This document shows positions 15,697-24,202 of a stretch of DNA of 28,859 bases, piece after piece. The stretch lies in assembly GCA_002427505.1 (NCBI GenBank), contig DIRJ01000042.1, positions 9,984 to 38,842 on the forward strand. The letters run 5' to 3'. The DNA is from Mageeibacillus sp. UBA5439. Lineage in GTDB: Bacteria > Bacillota > Clostridia > Saccharofermentanales > DTU023. The first letter of the stretch is position 1. The number at the start of each line of letters is the position of its first letter. Below the pieces are notes generated by a model. The model saw only the letters and a list, made by a program, of their open reading frames with translations. It had not been told where the DNA came from and made no database searches. Position numbers and translations under genes: made by a program.

Positions 15697-17076
15697 TTAA
15701 GCTTCAGTTTCTTTAATTCTTTTCTGGGCCAATTCCAGATTATCGCCGTGCTTCACCAGCAGCATGAATACGAAGGCAAAGGCGAAGCAGATAATCGAAA
15801 AGGCAAAGAGATAGGCATGGCTTTTAAGAATGTCCTGAAGAAAGCCGTAAAGAATCGGGCTGACGATGGCAGAAGTAAAGGAAAAGAAATAATAATAGCC
15901 GGTGAAAGTGCCGACGGTTCTGTTGGAAGAGAATTCCAGAACCATGGGCAGGGAGTTGATGTTGACGAAAGCCCAGCAAATCCCGCCGGACATGAGCAAG
16001 ACCTGTACCAGCCACTGCTGGGGCCGTGCCAGGATCGGCAGGAAGAGCAGACAGATGCCGAGCAAGCCCAGCAGGATCGTGCGCCTGCGTCCGATTTTCT
16101 GACCCAGGATGCCGGCCGGAATCGCAAAAGCCAGGAAAGTCAGGGAAAAGCCGGCCAGCATCATGGTGGCTGAACCGCCGCTGATTCCATAAGTGTTGGT
16201 CGCGAAGATAGTAAAAAACGCTTCGATGGCATTAAAACCCATGAACCAGGAAAAGACCGCCAGCAGCAGGAAGAGCAGGCTGCGCTTTTCCGCCCGGGGC
16301 AAATTGAGGAAAGCGGCGAAACTGTGTTTCTTGCCATCAGTGCTGACGGATTCTTCCTCATCTTTGGCGTGCGGGTCATCAGCCAGAGCAGCACGCGCCT
16401 GGTAAGCCCAGCGGTTGGCCAGGGTATTCCTGATCGGAATATTGTGTTCTTCTCTGTAAGCGAGGGAGTCGGGTTCGCGTACAAATTGCAGCAGGATAAA
16501 GAGAGCGACCATCATGAGAACGGACGCAAAGAAAAAAGCGAAAAACTTATCATCTCTGATATCGGACAGGATGCCGCCAACGAAGAAGGCCAGAATGGAG
16601 CCGATCCCGCCCATCATGTTGATGACACCGTTGGCCTTGCTGCGCAGGGGTCTGGCAGTTACGTCAGGCATGAGCGAGATGACCGGGCTGCGCCACAGGG
16701 ACATGACCAGATTGAAAACAATGATGGCTCCCATAAAGGCCCGGAGGCTTTGCTGCAGAGGGGCCAGAGAGAAAAACAGGGCGCAGATGGGAATTCCGAA
16801 AATGATCCAGGGCAGGCGCCGGCCGACACGAGTGCGGGTTTTGTCACTGGCTGCACCGACCAGGGGCTGAAAAATAACGCCGAAGAAGTTATCGATCGTC
16901 ATGATCGTGCCGATTAAGACGCCGCTCAGCTGGAAGCGTTGCTCCAGAATGAGCGGTACCTGTGAATTGTAAATGCTCCAGGCCAGACTGGAAGCCAAAA
17001 AACCGAAGCCGATCAGGAAGATCTGCTTGTAGTTCAGTTTCAGTCCGGCTGTAGCTGTTGAGTTTTGCTTTGACAT
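15697..17076 (-). CDS. MFS transporter, GPH/SLC45-like (sugar:cation symporter type)
   Basis: A 459-residue membrane protein with two sets of about six hydrophobic segments and a charged cytoplasmic loop near residues 215-275. The SDKTRTRVGRRLPWIIFG stretch (77-94) after the second helix is typical of glycoside/sucrose-type symporters in this branch of the major facilitator superfamily. An internal repeat of the signature, LGQKIGRRRTILLG, occurs in the second half. AGAGGTGG precedes ATG 17076 by 3 bases. It lies 65 bases downstream of the phosphodiesterase gene in the same direction and may be cotranscribed. The substrate is unknown. Confidence 0.85.
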   Translation of the reverse strand: MSKQNSTATAGLKLNYKQIFLIGFGFLASSLAWSIYNSQVPLILEQRFQLSGVLIGTIMTIDNFFGVIFQPLVGAASDKTRTRVGRRLPWIIFGIPICALFFSLAPLQQSLRAFMGAIIVFNLVMSLWRSPVISLMPDVTARPLRSKANGVINMMGGIGSILAFFVGGILSDIRDDKFFAFFFASVLMMVALFILLQFVREPDSLAYREEHNIPIRNTLANRWAYQARAALADDPHAKDEEESVSTDGKKHSFAAFLNLPRAEKRSLLFLLLAVFSWFMGFNAIEAFFTIFATNTYGISGGSATMMLAGFSLTFLAFAIPAGILGQKIGRRRTILLGLLGICLLFLPILARPQQWLVQVLLMSGGICWAFVNINSLPMVLEFSSNRTVGTFTGYYYFFSFTSAIVSPILYGFLQDILKSHAYLFAFSIICFAFAFVFMLLVKHGDNLELAQKRIKETEA

Positions 17077-17133
17077 GTACCACCTCTTCTTCTCCTGTAT
17101 TTAAGATATTTACTTTGAATTTGCATAACTTAA

Positions 17134-17155
17134 TGGCACCGTCATGGCACCGTCA
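17134..17155. repeat. 11-bp tandem repeat across the stop codon of the phosphodiesterase gene
   Basis: TGGCACCGTCA occurs twice with no gap (17134-17144 and 17145-17155). The stop codon of the gene (TCA on the plus strand, 17142-17144) lies in one copy, and the last codons Leu-Thr-Val-Pro are encoded by the other. The unit contains GGCACC, the half-site seen in the palindromes at 5-17 and 7868-7880. Confidence 0.85.
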
Positions 17156-17942
17156 GCAGGTCCAACAGGCCTGAGTTTTTCAGAGACTGCAGGGCGGACA
17201 GCCCGCCATCTTTGAGATACTGATCTCGCAGCTCGATCGCTCTGGCCGGTAAATTAGTCATAATGACGTCCACGTTCAGGAGCAAGGCGCTGTTAAGGAA
17301 AACTTCTTCATCAATGGTCCAGACATTTACTTTGAGCCCCGCCTCATGGCAATTTTTCACCAGGTCGGGCACCTGCAGGTTGTTGAACATGGGATGGATG
17401 GCCCCCACACCGCAGCCACCGGCATAGACATGGGGATCATATAAAACCTCAGAATAAAGCAGACCCGAAATTTCTCCGAAACCCATAGCCGCCATTTTTT
17501 TCATGGACATGTGATTGAAGGAACTGAAGCGGACCTGATCAAGGATGCCAGCTTTTTCCACCAGTGCCAGAACTTCTTCTTCCATGCCCGGATAAAAAAT
17601 ATTGCTGTTCTTCAGCTCGATATTGAGTTTAAGATCTGTGCCTTTGATGAATTCCACCACTTTTTCTAAGAGCGGTATATGATGCACTCCCGCCTCCGGT
17701 CTGTTCGCTGCCACGTTCAGCTGTTGAAGGTCAGCCCAGTTGAGTGTTGCCAGATAAGCATCGTGTCCGGTTAAGCGTTTAAGATTTTCATCATGATAAA
17801 CTAGCAGCCTGCCATCGCGGCTGCGCTGAACGTCGAGTTCAATACCTTCAGCTTTGTCAGCCGCTGCCTGTTCAAAAGCAGCCATAGTATTTTCCGGCTG
17901 ACTTTTGCTTGACCCTCTGTGTGCCCAGATTTCACTAGCCAT
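17142..17942 (-). CDS. Glycerophosphodiester phosphodiesterase family protein
   Basis: A 266-residue GDPD-type TIM-barrel enzyme, which hydrolyses glycerophosphodiesters to an alcohol and glycerol-3-phosphate. Catalytic and metal residues are visible: H8 and R9 in AHRG, E17 and N18 in PENT, E35 and D37 in GIELDVQRSRDG, and H50 in VYHDENL. No signal peptide is seen, so it is cytoplasmic. I start at ATG 17942 because AGGAGG lies 5 bases upstream; the open frame extends 39 codons further but without ribosome site or family similarity. The next gene on the strand is the MFS transporter, so the pair may handle uptake and breakdown of a related compound; this is a guess. Confidence 0.93.
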   Translation of the reverse strand: MASEIWAHRGSSKSQPENTMAAFEQAAADKAEGIELDVQRSRDGRLLVYHDENLKRLTGHDAYLATLNWADLQQLNVAANRPEAGVHHIPLLEKVVEFIKGTDLKLNIELKNSNIFYPGMEEEVLALVEKAGILDQVRFSSFNHMSMKKMAAMGFGEISGLLYSEVLYDPHVYAGGCGVGAIHPMFNNLQVPDLVKNCHEAGLKVNVWTIDEEVFLNSALLLNVDVIMTNLPARAIELRDQYLKDGGLSALQSLKNSGLLDLLTVP

Positions 17943-17958
17943 GTCTTCCTCCTGACAA

Positions 17959-17986
17959 GTCGGCCCACAAGAAAGCTGCAGCCGAC
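17959..17986 (-). other. Leader hairpin before the phosphodiesterase gene
   Basis: GTCGGC and GCCGAC can pair across a 16-base loop, a few bases ahead of the gene's AGGAGG site. It is too short and too close to the ribosome site to be a terminator. It could modulate translation, but a 6-bp stem with such a loop may also be chance. Confidence 0.3.
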
Positions 17987-18188
17987 ACATTCTTATCTTG
18001 CTTTGGTCCCGAACAGTTCTTATCAAGCAGCTATTCAGACTATGTCTTAACTCTAACATTAATTAATTATTAAAGGGCAGGCAGTTTGATCCGAGCTAGG
18101 CAAAAATAAAAAATGTATAATTCTTTCAACCTGTGTCGGGAACTGGCAGAATAGAAAGTATATTCTGCATTTATCAGGAGGATACTCT

Positions 18189-18527
18189 ATGAAGAAAATT
18201 TTGTTCTACGGTATGACCGGTGAGAAGATGTGTTTTCAGCACATTTTTCTCAATGCAATTGATTTGCAGGAGGCAGGCTACAAGGTGAAAATCATTTTTG
18301 AAGGTGCTTCTGTGAAATTGCTGCCGCAATTTCATAACGAAAAAAATCCTCTTTATCTTAAAGCCCGGGAGCTTGGGCTCATAGCCGGTGTCTGTCTGGC
18401 CTGTTCAAGAGTAATGGGTGTTTACGATGAAAATAAGGAGATCGGTCTGCCACTGCTTGCTGATATGTCAGGACATGCAGGTATCAGGCTTTATCTGGAA
18501 GACGGCTATCAGGCCGTGAGTATCTAG
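18189..18527 (+). CDS. Small DsrE-like cytoplasmic protein with CxxC
   Basis: A 112-residue protein with the alternating beta/alpha pattern of DsrE/DsrF-like proteins: a start MKKILFYGMTGEK, a helix with NAIDLQEAGYKVKIIFEG, and the segment AGVCLACSRVMGV. It carries C15 and a C69-x-x-C72 pair, which in this fold can be involved in sulfur relay or redox. AGGAGG lies 7 bases before ATG 18189. It is alone on the plus strand, divergent from the phosphodiesterase gene and ending only 13 bases from the convergent CmpB-like gene. The fold is recognised by pattern only and the function is unknown. A TATAAT at 18116-18121 could be its -10 box, but I find no fitting -35. Confidence 0.75.
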   Translation: MKKILFYGMTGEKMCFQHIFLNAIDLQEAGYKVKIIFEGASVKLLPQFHNEKNPLYLKARELGLIAGVCLACSRVMGVYDENKEIGLPLLADMSGHAGIRLYLEDGYQAVSI

Positions 18528-18540
18528 CCTGCCTGGTGCC

Positions 18541-19398
18541 TTAATTTTCCCGCCTTATGCTTTCTATGCGCTGATTGATTTTCTGTTTAAAAAGCGCAAA
18601 GTAGTGCTGATGCCTTTTATTTCTCATGTTAGGAAAGGCCTGACTGATGCGCTTCACCTGGCCGCGGGTGAAGGAGCTTATCATCTTAAGGCGCTCTTCC
18701 TTGTCGGTATAGAGGGCCAGGAGCTCTTCATCTTCTGCTGACAGCTGATCTCCGGCCTTTTCCATAACATCTTTGAGTGAGACCCACTCTGTTTTAAAGA
18801 GTTCAGCGAGAGGTTTATAGCCAGCTTGCGCCGGCTGTACAGCTTCCAGTTTCTGTCTGAACTCCTTGTAGTTACGCTCAAGGGTACGCAGGGTGCCATT
18901 GAAGCTGAGCAGGCCGTACACCGTCAGTACAAAATCTGCCAGAAAGATGCCGGCTAAGATGAGAGCAATGATCGGCCTGCCTGCCCGGGGTATCACGCTA
19001 ATCAGGCGCGTAGCCAGAGGATAGAGAAGTTTAACCCCCAGAACCGCCAACACCCCGAACATAAGGGAGAATTGCAGGCAAACCCGGCCATTCAGGTTAA
19101 ATTTTCGTTCTGAATAGTCCCACCAGCGCGTTTGAAAGGCAAGCTCTAAGACATAAGATGTCAAATATTCCAGGACAGTTGTTGCCAGCATTCCCAATAA
19201 AAAAAGCAGAAGGATATTATCACGAAAAGGCGCCAGCAAGTAGACGACAATAAGACCGCCGAAGCCATATACCGGGCAAATAGGACCGTTGAGAAAGCCA
19301 CGATACACAAACTTTTTTTCCGCGACACTGCAAAAAACTGTTTCGCAGAGCCAGCCGACAAAGCTAAAAAGGATAAAATAAATTATGACATCATACAT
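18541..19398 (-). CDS. Putative ABC transporter permease-like membrane protein (CmpB/DUF1113 family)
   Basis: A 285-residue protein with about five hydrophobic segments in the first 165 residues and a soluble, charged C-terminal part. The family hallmark is visible: LEYLTSYVLELAFQTRWWDY near residues 77-96, followed by NLNGRVCLQFSLMFG, together with the early GFLNGPICPVYGFGG. Proteins of this family are common in Clostridia and are labelled ABC transporter permease, although no ATPase or substrate-binding protein is next to it here. The ribosome site is weak (GGTAG about 7 bases before ATG 19398). The function is not established. Confidence 0.82.
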   Translation of the reverse strand: MYDVIIYFILFSFVGWLCETVFCSVAEKKFVYRGFLNGPICPVYGFGGLIVVYLLAPFRDNILLLFLLGMLATTVLEYLTSYVLELAFQTRWWDYSERKFNLNGRVCLQFSLMFGVLAVLGVKLLYPLATRLISVIPRAGRPIIALILAGIFLADFVLTVYGLLSFNGTLRTLERNYKEFRQKLEAVQPAQAGYKPLAELFKTEWVSLKDVMEKAGDQLSAEDEELLALYTDKEERLKMISSFTRGQVKRISQAFPNMRNKRHQHYFALFKQKINQRIESIRREN

Positions 19399-19420
19399 TC
19401 AATTACTACCACACATCTAT

Positions 19421-19451
19421 AAAAGGGGGCATCTCCTGCGAGACACCCCCT
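19421..19451 (-). terminator. Terminator of the ctsR-clpC operon
   Basis: On the minus strand AGGGGGTGTCTC pairs with GAGATGCCCCCT over 12 positions (two G-U pairs), with loop GCAG and then a TTTT tail. It begins 6 bases after the clpC stop codon. Confidence 0.93.
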
Positions 19452-19457
19452 CGTGAT

Positions 19458-22013
19458 TCAGCTCTTTTTGCTCACTGTCAGATGATCAAGTTCTTCATCC
19501 AAGTCAACATAGGCCAGATCTCCTGCTCTGATGACACCGTCCAGGAGGGCCTCGGAAAAGCGGTCTTCGACTTCAGACTGGATCAGGCGGCGCAGCGGTC
19601 TGGCACCGTATTGAGGTTCATAACCCTTGTCAGCCAGCCAGTCCTTGGCCCGGTCACTGACTTCTGTCATCAGGCCGATGTCAGCTACACGTGCGGCGAC
19701 TTGTCCCAGCATGATATCAACAATCTTACGCATAACGTCTTTGTCCAGCATGCGGAAGAAGATAATCTCATCCACGCGGTTAAGGAATTCCGGACTGAAG
19801 CTGCGGCGCAGTTCCTGCATGGTCTGGTCGCGGGCTTCTTCGTAGCTCCGGCCGCCAAAGGATTCGGATGCTCTGGAGGCATCCACACCCACTGTGTCAT
19901 CAGTGGAGAAGCCGATGCGGGTACGGTTATCAGTCAGGAAGCGGGCACCGATATTCGAGGTCATGATAACGATGGTATTGGTAAAGTTCACCACCCGGCC
20001 CTGACCGTCAGTCAGGCGGCCATCTTCCAGGATCTGCAGCAAGGCATTCAGCACATCCGGGTGGGCTTTTTCAATCTCATCAAAGAGTACAACCGAATAG
20101 GGCTGGCGGCGTACCAGCTCTGTCAGCTGGCCACCCTCCTCATAGCCTACGTATCCCGGAGGCGAACCGATCAACTTGGAGACATCGAACTTCTCCATGT
20201 ATTCAGACATGTCAAGACGAATCATGGAATCTTCATTGCCGAACATTGCTTCAGCTAAAGCTTTGGCCAGCTCCGTCTTGCCGACACCGGTGGAACCGAG
20301 GAAAATAAAGGAACCGGATGGGCGTTTCGGATCTTTCAGTCCCAGACGTCCGCGGCGGATAGCCTTGGCCACTGCCGTAACTGCCTCATCCTGACCCAGA
20401 ACGCGTTTTTTGAGCTCAGCTTCCAGATTGCGCAGACGATCTGCGTCATCTTCGGTCAGCTTCCGCACCGGAATATTGGTCCAGCTGGAGACAATATCCG
20501 CTATGTGTTCAGCAGTCAGGACCGGCCAGTCCGAAGGATCATCCTTTACTTCAGCACTTTCCAGCTCGGAAATTTTACTCTCGATCTTCTCGCGTTTAGT
20601 CTTCAGTTCGGCTGCCTTCTCAAAATCTTCATTTTTAACGGCTGCTTCGGTCTCACTTTCAGCCTGCAATAATTGCTCTTTCAGCTCTTTAATTTGTGAT
20701 TTTGAGCTGCCGGAGCCTGTGTTGATCCGCAAGCGGGAGGCAGCCTCATCAATCAGGTCAATAGCTTTATCCGGCAGGAAGCGGTCCATAATGTAGCGGG
20801 TAGACAGCCTGACAGCGTCTTCGATCGCTTCATCGGAAATCTTCACCCTATGGTGGTTTTCATAAACAGATCTCAGTCCATACAGGATCTGTACCGCATC
20901 CTCTTCGCTCGGTTCACCCACTGTGACCGGCTGGAAACGGCGTTCCAGAGCTGAATCTTTTTCGATATATTTACGATACTCATCCAAAGTTGTGGCGCCG
21001 ATTACCTGAACTTCACCTCGGGCCAGCATCGGCTTCAAAATATTGGAGGCATCCATGGAGCCCTCTGCGGAACCGGCACCGACCAGAGTATGCAATTCGT
21101 CGATAAACATAATCACATCACCGGCCTCAACAGCCTCATCAATGCCCTTTTTCAGCCGTTCTTCAAACTCGCCTCTGTATTTGGAACCGGCAAGCATGCC
21201 GGTCAGATCTAAAGAGACCAGCCGCATACCTTGCATGATATCAGGGACATCGCCGTCGGCAATTTTTTGAGCTATGCCCTCGGCAATGGCTGTTTTACCA
21301 ACTCCAGGCTCACCAATCAGCACCGGGTTATTCTTGGTCCGGCGGCAGAGTATCTGCTCAACCCTGTTTATTTCCTGTTCGCGGCCGATAATCGGATCAA
21401 AATGTCCTTCTCTGGCCAGCTGGGTCAGGTCTGTGCTGAAATTATCAAGATTAGGTGTCTTTGTTTCCGCTTTATTCTGCTCAGAGGGACTGGCTGAAGA
21501 CCCGCCTGGTCCGCGTCCCGGACCGGCACTCATACTTTCGCCGGCACCGGCTTTCATCCCGTCAGCTATCTGGGCGTAAAGGTCGCGCGAAGATATGCCC
21601 AGTTCACGCAGGATACGTACCGCCACACTGTCATTTTCGCGCAAAATCCCCAGCATGAGGTGTTCCGGTTCAATGGCACCATCAGGTGAAGACTGTGCTT
21701 CTCTGGCTGCTAAATTCAGCACCAGCCGTGTGCGCGGTGTCATCATTGATATAATCTGATTACCGTCAATAGACTTGGCGTCTGTTTCCTCAATCTGAAT
21801 CGGCTCTTTCTGATTGAGCGCAATTAAATTTCTTTGCATCAGGTCGGCGTTGAGACCGGCTGCCCTTAACTCTTCTGCAGCCAGACCGCCGCCTTCGGCG
21901 ATAATACCGTATAAAATATGCTCTGTTCCGATATATGATGTATTAAAGGAACGAGCTGAATGCCAGGCAAAAGCTAAAACTTCTCCGGCTCGTTGTGAAA
22001 ATCTGATCATCAT
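19458..22013 (-). CDS. clpC: ATP-dependent Clp protease ATP-binding subunit ClpC
   Basis: An 851-residue Hsp100 unfoldase that feeds proteins, including those marked by arginine phosphorylation, to ClpP. Domains in order: double Clp-N repeat (about 1-150), a Gly/Ser/Pro-rich linker (about 155-185), AAA1 with Walker A GEPGVGKT (234-241) and Walker B IMFIDE (301-306), a UVR-type middle domain with the coiled coil (about 440-490), and AAA2 with Walker A GSTGVGKT (573-580) and Walker B VVLFDE (641-646). The ClpP-docking loop appears as IGF at about 700-702. I start at ATG 22013, just after AAGGA; the next codon is also ATG and equally possible. The open frame upstream to 22055 overlaps the end of mcsB and is rejected. 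Confidence 0.97.
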   Translation of the reverse strand: MMIRFSQRAGEVLAFAWHSARSFNTSYIGTEHILYGIIAEGGGLAAEELRAAGLNADLMQRNLIALNQKEPIQIEETDAKSIDGNQIISMMTPRTRLVLNLAAREAQSSPDGAIEPEHLMLGILRENDSVAVRILRELGISSRDLYAQIADGMKAGAGESMSAGPGRGPGGSSASPSEQNKAETKTPNLDNFSTDLTQLAREGHFDPIIGREQEINRVEQILCRRTKNNPVLIGEPGVGKTAIAEGIAQKIADGDVPDIMQGMRLVSLDLTGMLAGSKYRGEFEERLKKGIDEAVEAGDVIMFIDELHTLVGAGSAEGSMDASNILKPMLARGEVQVIGATTLDEYRKYIEKDSALERRFQPVTVGEPSEEDAVQILYGLRSVYENHHRVKISDEAIEDAVRLSTRYIMDRFLPDKAIDLIDEAASRLRINTGSGSSKSQIKELKEQLLQAESETEAAVKNEDFEKAAELKTKREKIESKISELESAEVKDDPSDWPVLTAEHIADIVSSWTNIPVRKLTEDDADRLRNLEAELKKRVLGQDEAVTAVAKAIRRGRLGLKDPKRPSGSFIFLGSTGVGKTELAKALAEAMFGNEDSMIRLDMSEYMEKFDVSKLIGSPPGYVGYEEGGQLTELVRRQPYSVVLFDEIEKAHPDVLNALLQILEDGRLTDGQGRVVNFTNTIVIMTSNIGARFLTDNRTRIGFSTDDTVGVDASRASESFGGRSYEEARDQTMQELRRSFSPEFLNRVDEIIFFRMLDKDVMRKIVDIMLGQVAARVADIGLMTEVSDRAKDWLADKGYEPQYGARPLRRLIQSEVEDRFSEALLDGVIRAGDLAYVDLDEELDHLTVSKKS

Positions 22014-22029
22014 ATTTCCTTCCCCCTTA

Positions 22030-23061
22030 TTAGTTCTGTTTATTAAAAATTTCACGTATGAACTGAGCGCGCTGCTCGGCTATCTGATTCTGATTCAGCT
22101 CTTGTCCTGCCCGCAGCTGTATACTGCCGGCCCCGCACTCGATAAAAACCTGCTGCCAGCTTTGATAGTCAAGTTCATCCAAAACAGCTGTCGCAATCCC
22201 CAGCCGCACTGAGGACAAATTGCTCATCGCTTCGTCATAGCTGATTCTGCGCGCAGATTTTAAAAGACCGTAGGCACGATACACTTCATCTTCCAGGCCC
22301 AGAGGATCTTCTTGCTGCAAAAGCAAACGGTGCTTCCGTTCCTGGCTGACCAGTTCCTGACTCAGCTGAATCAGACCTTTGACTATTTCAGCTTCAGTAA
22401 AGCCAAGGGTAACCTGGTTAGAGATCTGTATCATATCGCAGATGGCTTCTGATCCTTCACCGGCTGCCCCCCTGACCGTGTAACCAGCCTGAGCCAGCTG
22501 TTTTGACAGTTGCTTCAGCAGGTTATTTCGCATCAGCAGCGGCAGATGCAGCATCACGGAAACCCGCAGGCCGGTCCCGGTATTGGTGGGACAGGTCGTA
22601 AGATAGCCCAGTTTATCGTCATAAGCAAAGGGCAGCTCTTTCTGCAGAGCGGCTTCCAGCTCGTCCGCCTCCTTCAGGGCTGCTTCCAGAGCAAATCCCG
22701 CCCGCATACTTTGTATCCGCAGGTGATCTTCCTCGTTAACCAAAACCCCACTTTTTTCATCAGAAAAAAGCAGCAGAGAACGGGGCAAATCATCTTTGAG
22801 CATATTGCGGCTGATCAGCCTGCGCTCTGCTAAAGCCAGCTTATTGATATCATCCAGCGATTCCAGGGGCACATTTATCAGTCCGCGGCCGCTGGTCTCG
22901 GCTACGGTGCTGAAGGCATCCTGCACCCGGTCCGTCACTGCTCCGGCTTCAGCAGCAGTCAGCCGCCAGGGGAAATGAGTATCACTGAGGTTTCTGGCCA
23001 GACGGACACGAGAGGAGACAACAACATCAGCCTCGGCTCCCTGTTCTAAATACCAGCTCAT
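22030..23061 (-). CDS. mcsB: Protein arginine kinase McsB
   Basis: A 343-residue kinase of the phosphagen-kinase fold that phosphorylates arginine residues on proteins and thereby targets them to ClpC-ClpP. Family motifs are SSRVRLARNL (16-25), NEEDHLRIQ (109-117), CPTNTGTGLRVSVM (157-170) and GEGSEAICDMIQISNQVTLG (201-220). The short N-terminal part lacks the extra domain of creatine kinase, as expected for McsB. ATG 23061 overlaps the mcsA stop codon in TAATG, with a GAGGAGGAGG site 8 bases upstream, so the two are translated together. Confidence 0.96.
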   Translation of the reverse strand: MSWYLEQGAEADVVVSSRVRLARNLSDTHFPWRLTAAEAGAVTDRVQDAFSTVAETSGRGLINVPLESLDDINKLALAERRLISRNMLKDDLPRSLLLFSDEKSGVLVNEEDHLRIQSMRAGFALEAALKEADELEAALQKELPFAYDDKLGYLTTCPTNTGTGLRVSVMLHLPLLMRNNLLKQLSKQLAQAGYTVRGAAGEGSEAICDMIQISNQVTLGFTEAEIVKGLIQLSQELVSQERKHRLLLQQEDPLGLEDEVYRAYGLLKSARRISYDEAMSNLSSVRLGIATAVLDELDYQSWQQVFIECGAGSIQLRAGQELNQNQIAEQRAQFIREIFNKQN

Positions 23062-23675
23062 TATTCTGCCTCCTCCTCAGCCCCGGATTCGGATTCGGGT
23101 TCGGATGGAGAATCGGCTGAAAGCTCCTCAGCTTCTGTTGAGGCTGCCTGTTCCCTCTCTTTGATTTCATCCCGCAGCCGGGCTGCCTGCTCATAATCTT
23201 CTGCTGCAATCGCTTTTTGCTGTTCCTGACGCAGCTGAGCAATCGGATCAGCAGCTGTTGCAGTTAAGTTCTGTGCTTCATCTGCAAATTTCGCACCGGC
23301 CAGAACTTCAGCTGCCGGCTGACAGGTATGTCCCTGCACACGTTGAAAGACGGGTTGCAGCACTTTGCTGAAAACTTCATAACACCGGGGACAACCGAGA
23401 AAACCCTGCTTAAGCAATTCTCTCTCCGTCAAACCGCAATTCGGACATTGCAGACTTTCTCTGGTCTGAACACGCTGCCGGGGATAAGTGAAACCCGAAG
23501 GTCCCCAAAACATGGAATTAAAGAAGTCGCCGAAAATATCACTAAAGGACGAGTGACTGCTTTGTTCCATTTCCTGAGCACATACAGAACAGAGATTGTA
23601 TTCAGTAATCTGGTTATTGTGTGACTGCTTCACATGTACGCTGGCTTCGCGTAATTGGCAATTTTCACATAGCAT
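23061..23675 (-). CDS. mcsA: Activator of protein arginine kinase McsA (UvrB/UvrC-motif zinc protein)
   Basis: A 204-residue activator of McsB. Two zinc-finger regions are visible: CENC with CSVC (first about 40 residues), and CPNC with CPRC (about 78-97). A UVR motif follows near 145-175 (PIAQLRQEQQKAIAAEDYEQ and on). The protein ends in an acidic, Ser/Glu-rich tail. An AGGAGG lies about 12 bases before the ATG, overlapping the end of ctsR, with 7 bases between the genes. Its position between ctsR and mcsB is the classical one in Gram-positive bacteria. Confidence 0.95.
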   Translation of the reverse strand: MLCENCQLREASVHVKQSHNNQITEYNLCSVCAQEMEQSSHSSFSDIFGDFFNSMFWGPSGFTYPRQRVQTRESLQCPNCGLTERELLKQGFLGCPRCYEVFSKVLQPVFQRVQGHTCQPAAEVLAGAKFADEAQNLTATAADPIAQLRQEQQKAIAAEDYEQAARLRDEIKEREQAASTEAEELSADSPSEPESESGAEEEAE

Positions 23676-23682
23676 TTTATTC

Positions 23683-24156
23683 TTATTCCTCCTTTGTCAG
23701 CGCGGCGAGGCTGGTTAGCATATTGCGAAAAATAGTAGCCCGCAAGAGGTCGCGCTCATCTGAATCTAAAAAGTTCAGTGATTTATTGGACAGAGCTGCC
23801 CGCATTACCTGTTCAAGCTTCTGAGAAATGATCTCCTGCTCACTCAGGCTGCGCAAAGCGATGAAGGCCTCCTGCTGTCCCAGATAGGTATCGCTATATT
23901 CAACTAATTGCATCAGCTGCTGAGCATTCGATGCATTGGTAACCCTGCGAATGCGAATGGAACCACCGCTGCCGCGACGACTCTCCACCAGATAACCGTG
24001 CTGTGTCTTAAAACGCGTTTCAATCACATAAGAAATCTGAGATGGAACTACGTTTAGTTTCTCAGCAAAAGCATTGCGGGAAATCTCGCAGTAGCCGCCA
24101 TGCTCCAGCAATAACTTTTTTATCATTTGTTCAATATAATCAGATTTACTGGCCAT
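23683..24156 (-). CDS. ctsR: Transcriptional repressor CtsR
   Basis: A 157-residue repressor of class III heat-shock genes, which leaves DNA on heating and is inactivated through McsB. The winged helix-turn-helix includes RNAFAEKLNVVPSQISYVIETRF (about 27-49), and the glycine-rich wing RGSGGSIRIR is at 61-70, the part that senses heat in studied CtsR proteins. The C-terminal helical domain is complete. It is the first gene of the operon; a CtsR-like operator at 24203-24219 indicates autoregulation. The ribosome site is weak (GGCGAG about 7 bases before the ATG). Confidence 0.96.
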   Translation of the reverse strand: MASKSDYIEQMIKKLLLEHGGYCEISRNAFAEKLNVVPSQISYVIETRFKTQHGYLVESRRGSGGSIRIRRVTNASNAQQLMQLVEYSDTYLGQQEAFIALRSLSEQEIISQKLEQVMRAALSNKSLNFLDSDERDLLRATIFRNMLTSLAALTKEE

Positions 24157-24202
24157 GCAGATACTCGCCCTCTCGCTAATATTTCACTAAAAATATTTAG
24201 TC

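Noticed and set aside
16324..16917. 197-codon plus-strand open frame opposite the MFS gene
   Set aside because: Shadow frame, rich in His, Asp and Gln as expected from reversed membrane-protein codons.
17943..18059. 39-codon N-terminal extension of the phosphodiesterase
   Set aside because: No ribosome site at the upstream start, while AGGAGG precedes ATG 17942, and the catalytic HRG motif is expected within the first 10 residues.
18116..18121. TATAAT as a full promoter for the DsrE-like gene
   Set aside because: The -10 is perfect, but the nearest -35-like TTGATC is 24 bases away, too far for a standard promoter.
18528..18540. CCTGCCTGGTGCC between two convergent genes as a copy of the GGTGCC palindrome
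   Set aside because: The half-sites are in the wrong order and only partly match; it may be chance.
19482..20258. 258-codon open frame opposite clpC
   Set aside because: Shadow of the clpC coding strand; composition is unlike a real protein and it lies over conserved ClpC sequence.
22014..22055. Earlier start of clpC overlapping mcsB
   Set aside because: ClpC proteins begin close to the RFSQRA segment, and the AAGGA site supports ATG 22013 or 22010.
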